Shown here piece by piece: positions 62,726 through 64,000 of a stretch of 64,000 nucleotides of DNA. The stretch comes from an uncultured Flavobacteriales bacterium (GTDB lineage: Bacteria > Bacteroidota > Bacteroidia > Flavobacteriales_D > Crocinitomicaceae): the NCBI GenBank assembly GCA_913046365.1, contig CAJWRM010000012.1:1-64000 (forward strand), read 5' to 3'. Position 1 is the first letter of the stretch. Every line of letters begins with the position of its first letter. The position numbers and the translations under genes are program-made. The notes under the pieces were generated by a model that saw only the letters and a program-made list of their open reading frames with translations, was not told the origin of the DNA and did no database searches.

Positions 62726-64000
62726 TTAGCGCATACTATTCCAAAGACTTCTTATCTGAATTGAACTGATAATTGCATCGATATCTGATAATGGGTCTAG
62801 CTGAATAGAAATTGTTTTTTTGCCATTAATCGGCATGTCAAAGAAGTTCTCTGAAAAATTATATTTGCTGTCGCAGGTTACGTGAACTCCTCGTGCAAAA
62901 TGATCGCTTTCAACCGTTAGATAGAGAACATTACTTTTATCGCATTCTACCTTAAAACTGAGGTTAGGTCGGGGGAGTACGAGCTCCTTAAAGTGTTTGA
63001 AATAGATGTTCTTTGAGGCACGAATTCCTTTTTCATCCCTTAATGCCAATTGTAGATAAGTATAGCGTTGGTTTTCAGCGTTAGGAAGACCATCCTTAGG
63101 AATTGTTAAAACGACCTTAGATCCATTTGGGGCAATATCTACCTTTTGATTCCAGCTTATGATTTTTTCAATATCCTTAAACTCTGAAAGTATAACAGTC
63201 AATTCTCCTTGGTAGGAATTAGCCAAGTCAGAAACCACATTGATTTGGAGATTATCCTCAATAAATTCATAGCTTAATATTACTGGAGCAAAGCTTTCTT
63301 TTACTTTGTAGTGAAGCGCTTTCCATTTTCCATAATAATCAATGCTTGACCAAGATGCACCAGGCCAACAATCGTTTAGCTGCCAATACAAGGACCCCAT
63401 ACAGCGGTCTTTATTTCTTCTATGGGCTTCTATTGCGGTTTGAATCCCATCAGCTTGTAACAATTGACTCATGTAAAGAAGTTCTTCGAAACCGATAGGT
63501 TTTCGAAACGATCGGTCTAAATACTCCTCGATAGTCTCATTACCTATGCTAGAGCGTTGATGTGATTTCATTACCTCCGAATGCATGGCTCGGTCTTGTC
63601 CTTCGGCAAATTTATGAAAGCTCGAATATTCAGGGAAGGATTGAAACCCATACTCACTCATAAAACTAGATATTTTGGCGTTGTAGGAAGAGAAAGGTTC
63701 TTTTCCCCACCAAACACCCCAATAATGTGTGTCTCCATGTGTATATTCCTCGGGGAGTCCCTCGGAAGCGCTTGGAGAAGATGCCCAGTAATCAATTTCT
63801 TTATGGTATTGATTCACTACTGAAGGCAGGATTGTATGAAATAAGGTGTCGTAGCTTTGCCATATTTTTTGCGATACTTCTGGAGATTGTTCTTTGTTTA
63901 CATTTTGTTCCCATCCCCACCTTTTCCATGCCGCGAGCACTTCATTGTTTCCACACCATAATGCGATTGAAGGATGCTTGCTAAGCCGCTTAACGTTGTT
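62726..64000 (-). CDS. Beta-mannosidase (GH2), 3' part; 5' end outside window
   Basis: The frame is open to base 64000 (the listed start at 63940 is a GTG inside the gene). Just upstream of it reads KRLSKHPSIALWCGNNE, with the acid/base Glu of GH2; downstream SEYGFQSFPEYSSF carries the nucleophile Glu, and DRCMGSLYWQLNDCWPGASWSSIDYYG is the family's aromatic subsite. The C-terminal Ig-like sandwich follows (~180-400 of the visible part). It removes terminal beta-mannose from mannans or N-glycans. Residues for catalysis are present; signal peptide not visible because of truncation. Confidence 0.93.
   Translation of the reverse strand, partial: NNVKRLSKHPSIALWCGNNEVLAAWKRWGWEQNVNKEQSPEVSQKIWQSYDTLFHTILPSVVNQYHKEIDYWASSPSASEGLPEEYTHGDTHYWGVWWGKEPFSSYNAKISSFMSEYGFQSFPEYSSFHKFAEGQDRAMHSEVMKSHQRSSIGNETIEEYLDRSFRKPIGFEELLYMSQLLQADGIQTAIEAHRRNKDRCMGSLYWQLNDCWPGASWSSIDYYGKWKALHYKVKESFAPVILSYEFIEDNLQINVVSDLANSYQGELTVILSEFKDIEKIISWNQKVDIAPNGSKVVLTIPKDGLPNAENQRYTYLQLALRDEKGIRASKNIYFKHFKELVLPRPNLSFKVECDKSNVLYLTVESDHFARGVHVTCDSKYNFSENFFDMPINGKKTISIQLDPLSDIDAIISSIQIRSLWNSMR

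Overview
The window reads as chromosomal DNA of a marine-type Bacteroidota, most like the Flavobacteriales (Crocinitomicaceae/Cryomorphaceae-like). Three secreted proteins end in type IX secretion sorting domains (PNP motif plus a terminal Lys-containing strand). Promoters fit the Bacteroidota TTG-N18-22-TAnnTTTG pattern. Start codons lack Shine-Dalgarno sequences. Gene neighbourhoods typical of the group are present: LemA with an M48 protease, Fur near PurA and RSH, LigA with DUF6913 and DapA, and a mevalonate cluster. No rRNA, tRNA, CRISPR array, transposase or prophage was seen. Both edges cut genes: the 3' end of a PrsW-like protease on the left and the 3' part of a beta-mannosidase on the right.

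Layout. 1-1.6 kb: PrsW end and a small-membrane-protein/prohibitin operon. 1.6-7.3 kb: recQ, ilvE, and a lemA-M48-endonuclease operon. 7.5-10.5 kb: a T9SS-tagged small protein coupled to a large collagen-like S74-chaperone protein. 10.6-14.9 kb: a dinB-dnaE translesion cassette behind a 21-bp perfect palindrome. 14.9-30.1 kb: mainly housekeeping (M28 peptidase, ychF, fahA, RSH, ostA-like, purA, STAS, fur, rpsA, yqgE, ppx, hisS, GNAT). 30.2-34.9 kb: two divergent subtilases. 34.9-39.9 kb: prmC-ligA-DUF6913-dapA-dipeptidase operon. 40-50.2 kb: a more variable stretch with a glycosyltransferase that has no canonical start codon, orphan secreted proteins, two mutually related gene remnants, a T9SS thioredoxin, a GldL-motif membrane protein, ctlX, and a cluster of small orphan genes. 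Two of that cluster's transcription units share a duplicated, potentially structured 170-bp leader. 50.3-55.6 kb: mevalonate operon ending in a UbiA prenyltransferase. 55.6-57 kb: two orphan secreted proteins. 57.2-60.3 kb: nrdB-nrdA with the ATP-cone on NrdB. 60.4-64 kb: orphan secreted protein, Crp-family regulator, DUF2490 protein, beta-mannosidase.

Signals most worth checking: the duplicated 170-bp leader at 48.6 and 49.5 kb, which ends exactly at the start codons of two unrelated genes and whose two stem substitutions both keep pairing only in the transcribed orientation; the palindromic operator before dinB-dnaE; the ATP-cone on the RNR beta subunit; the missing start codon of the glycosyltransferase; the paired decayed genes around the vWA gene; and three convergent gene pairs that share a TTAA stop overlap. 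Nothing here is clearly a new defence or mobile system.
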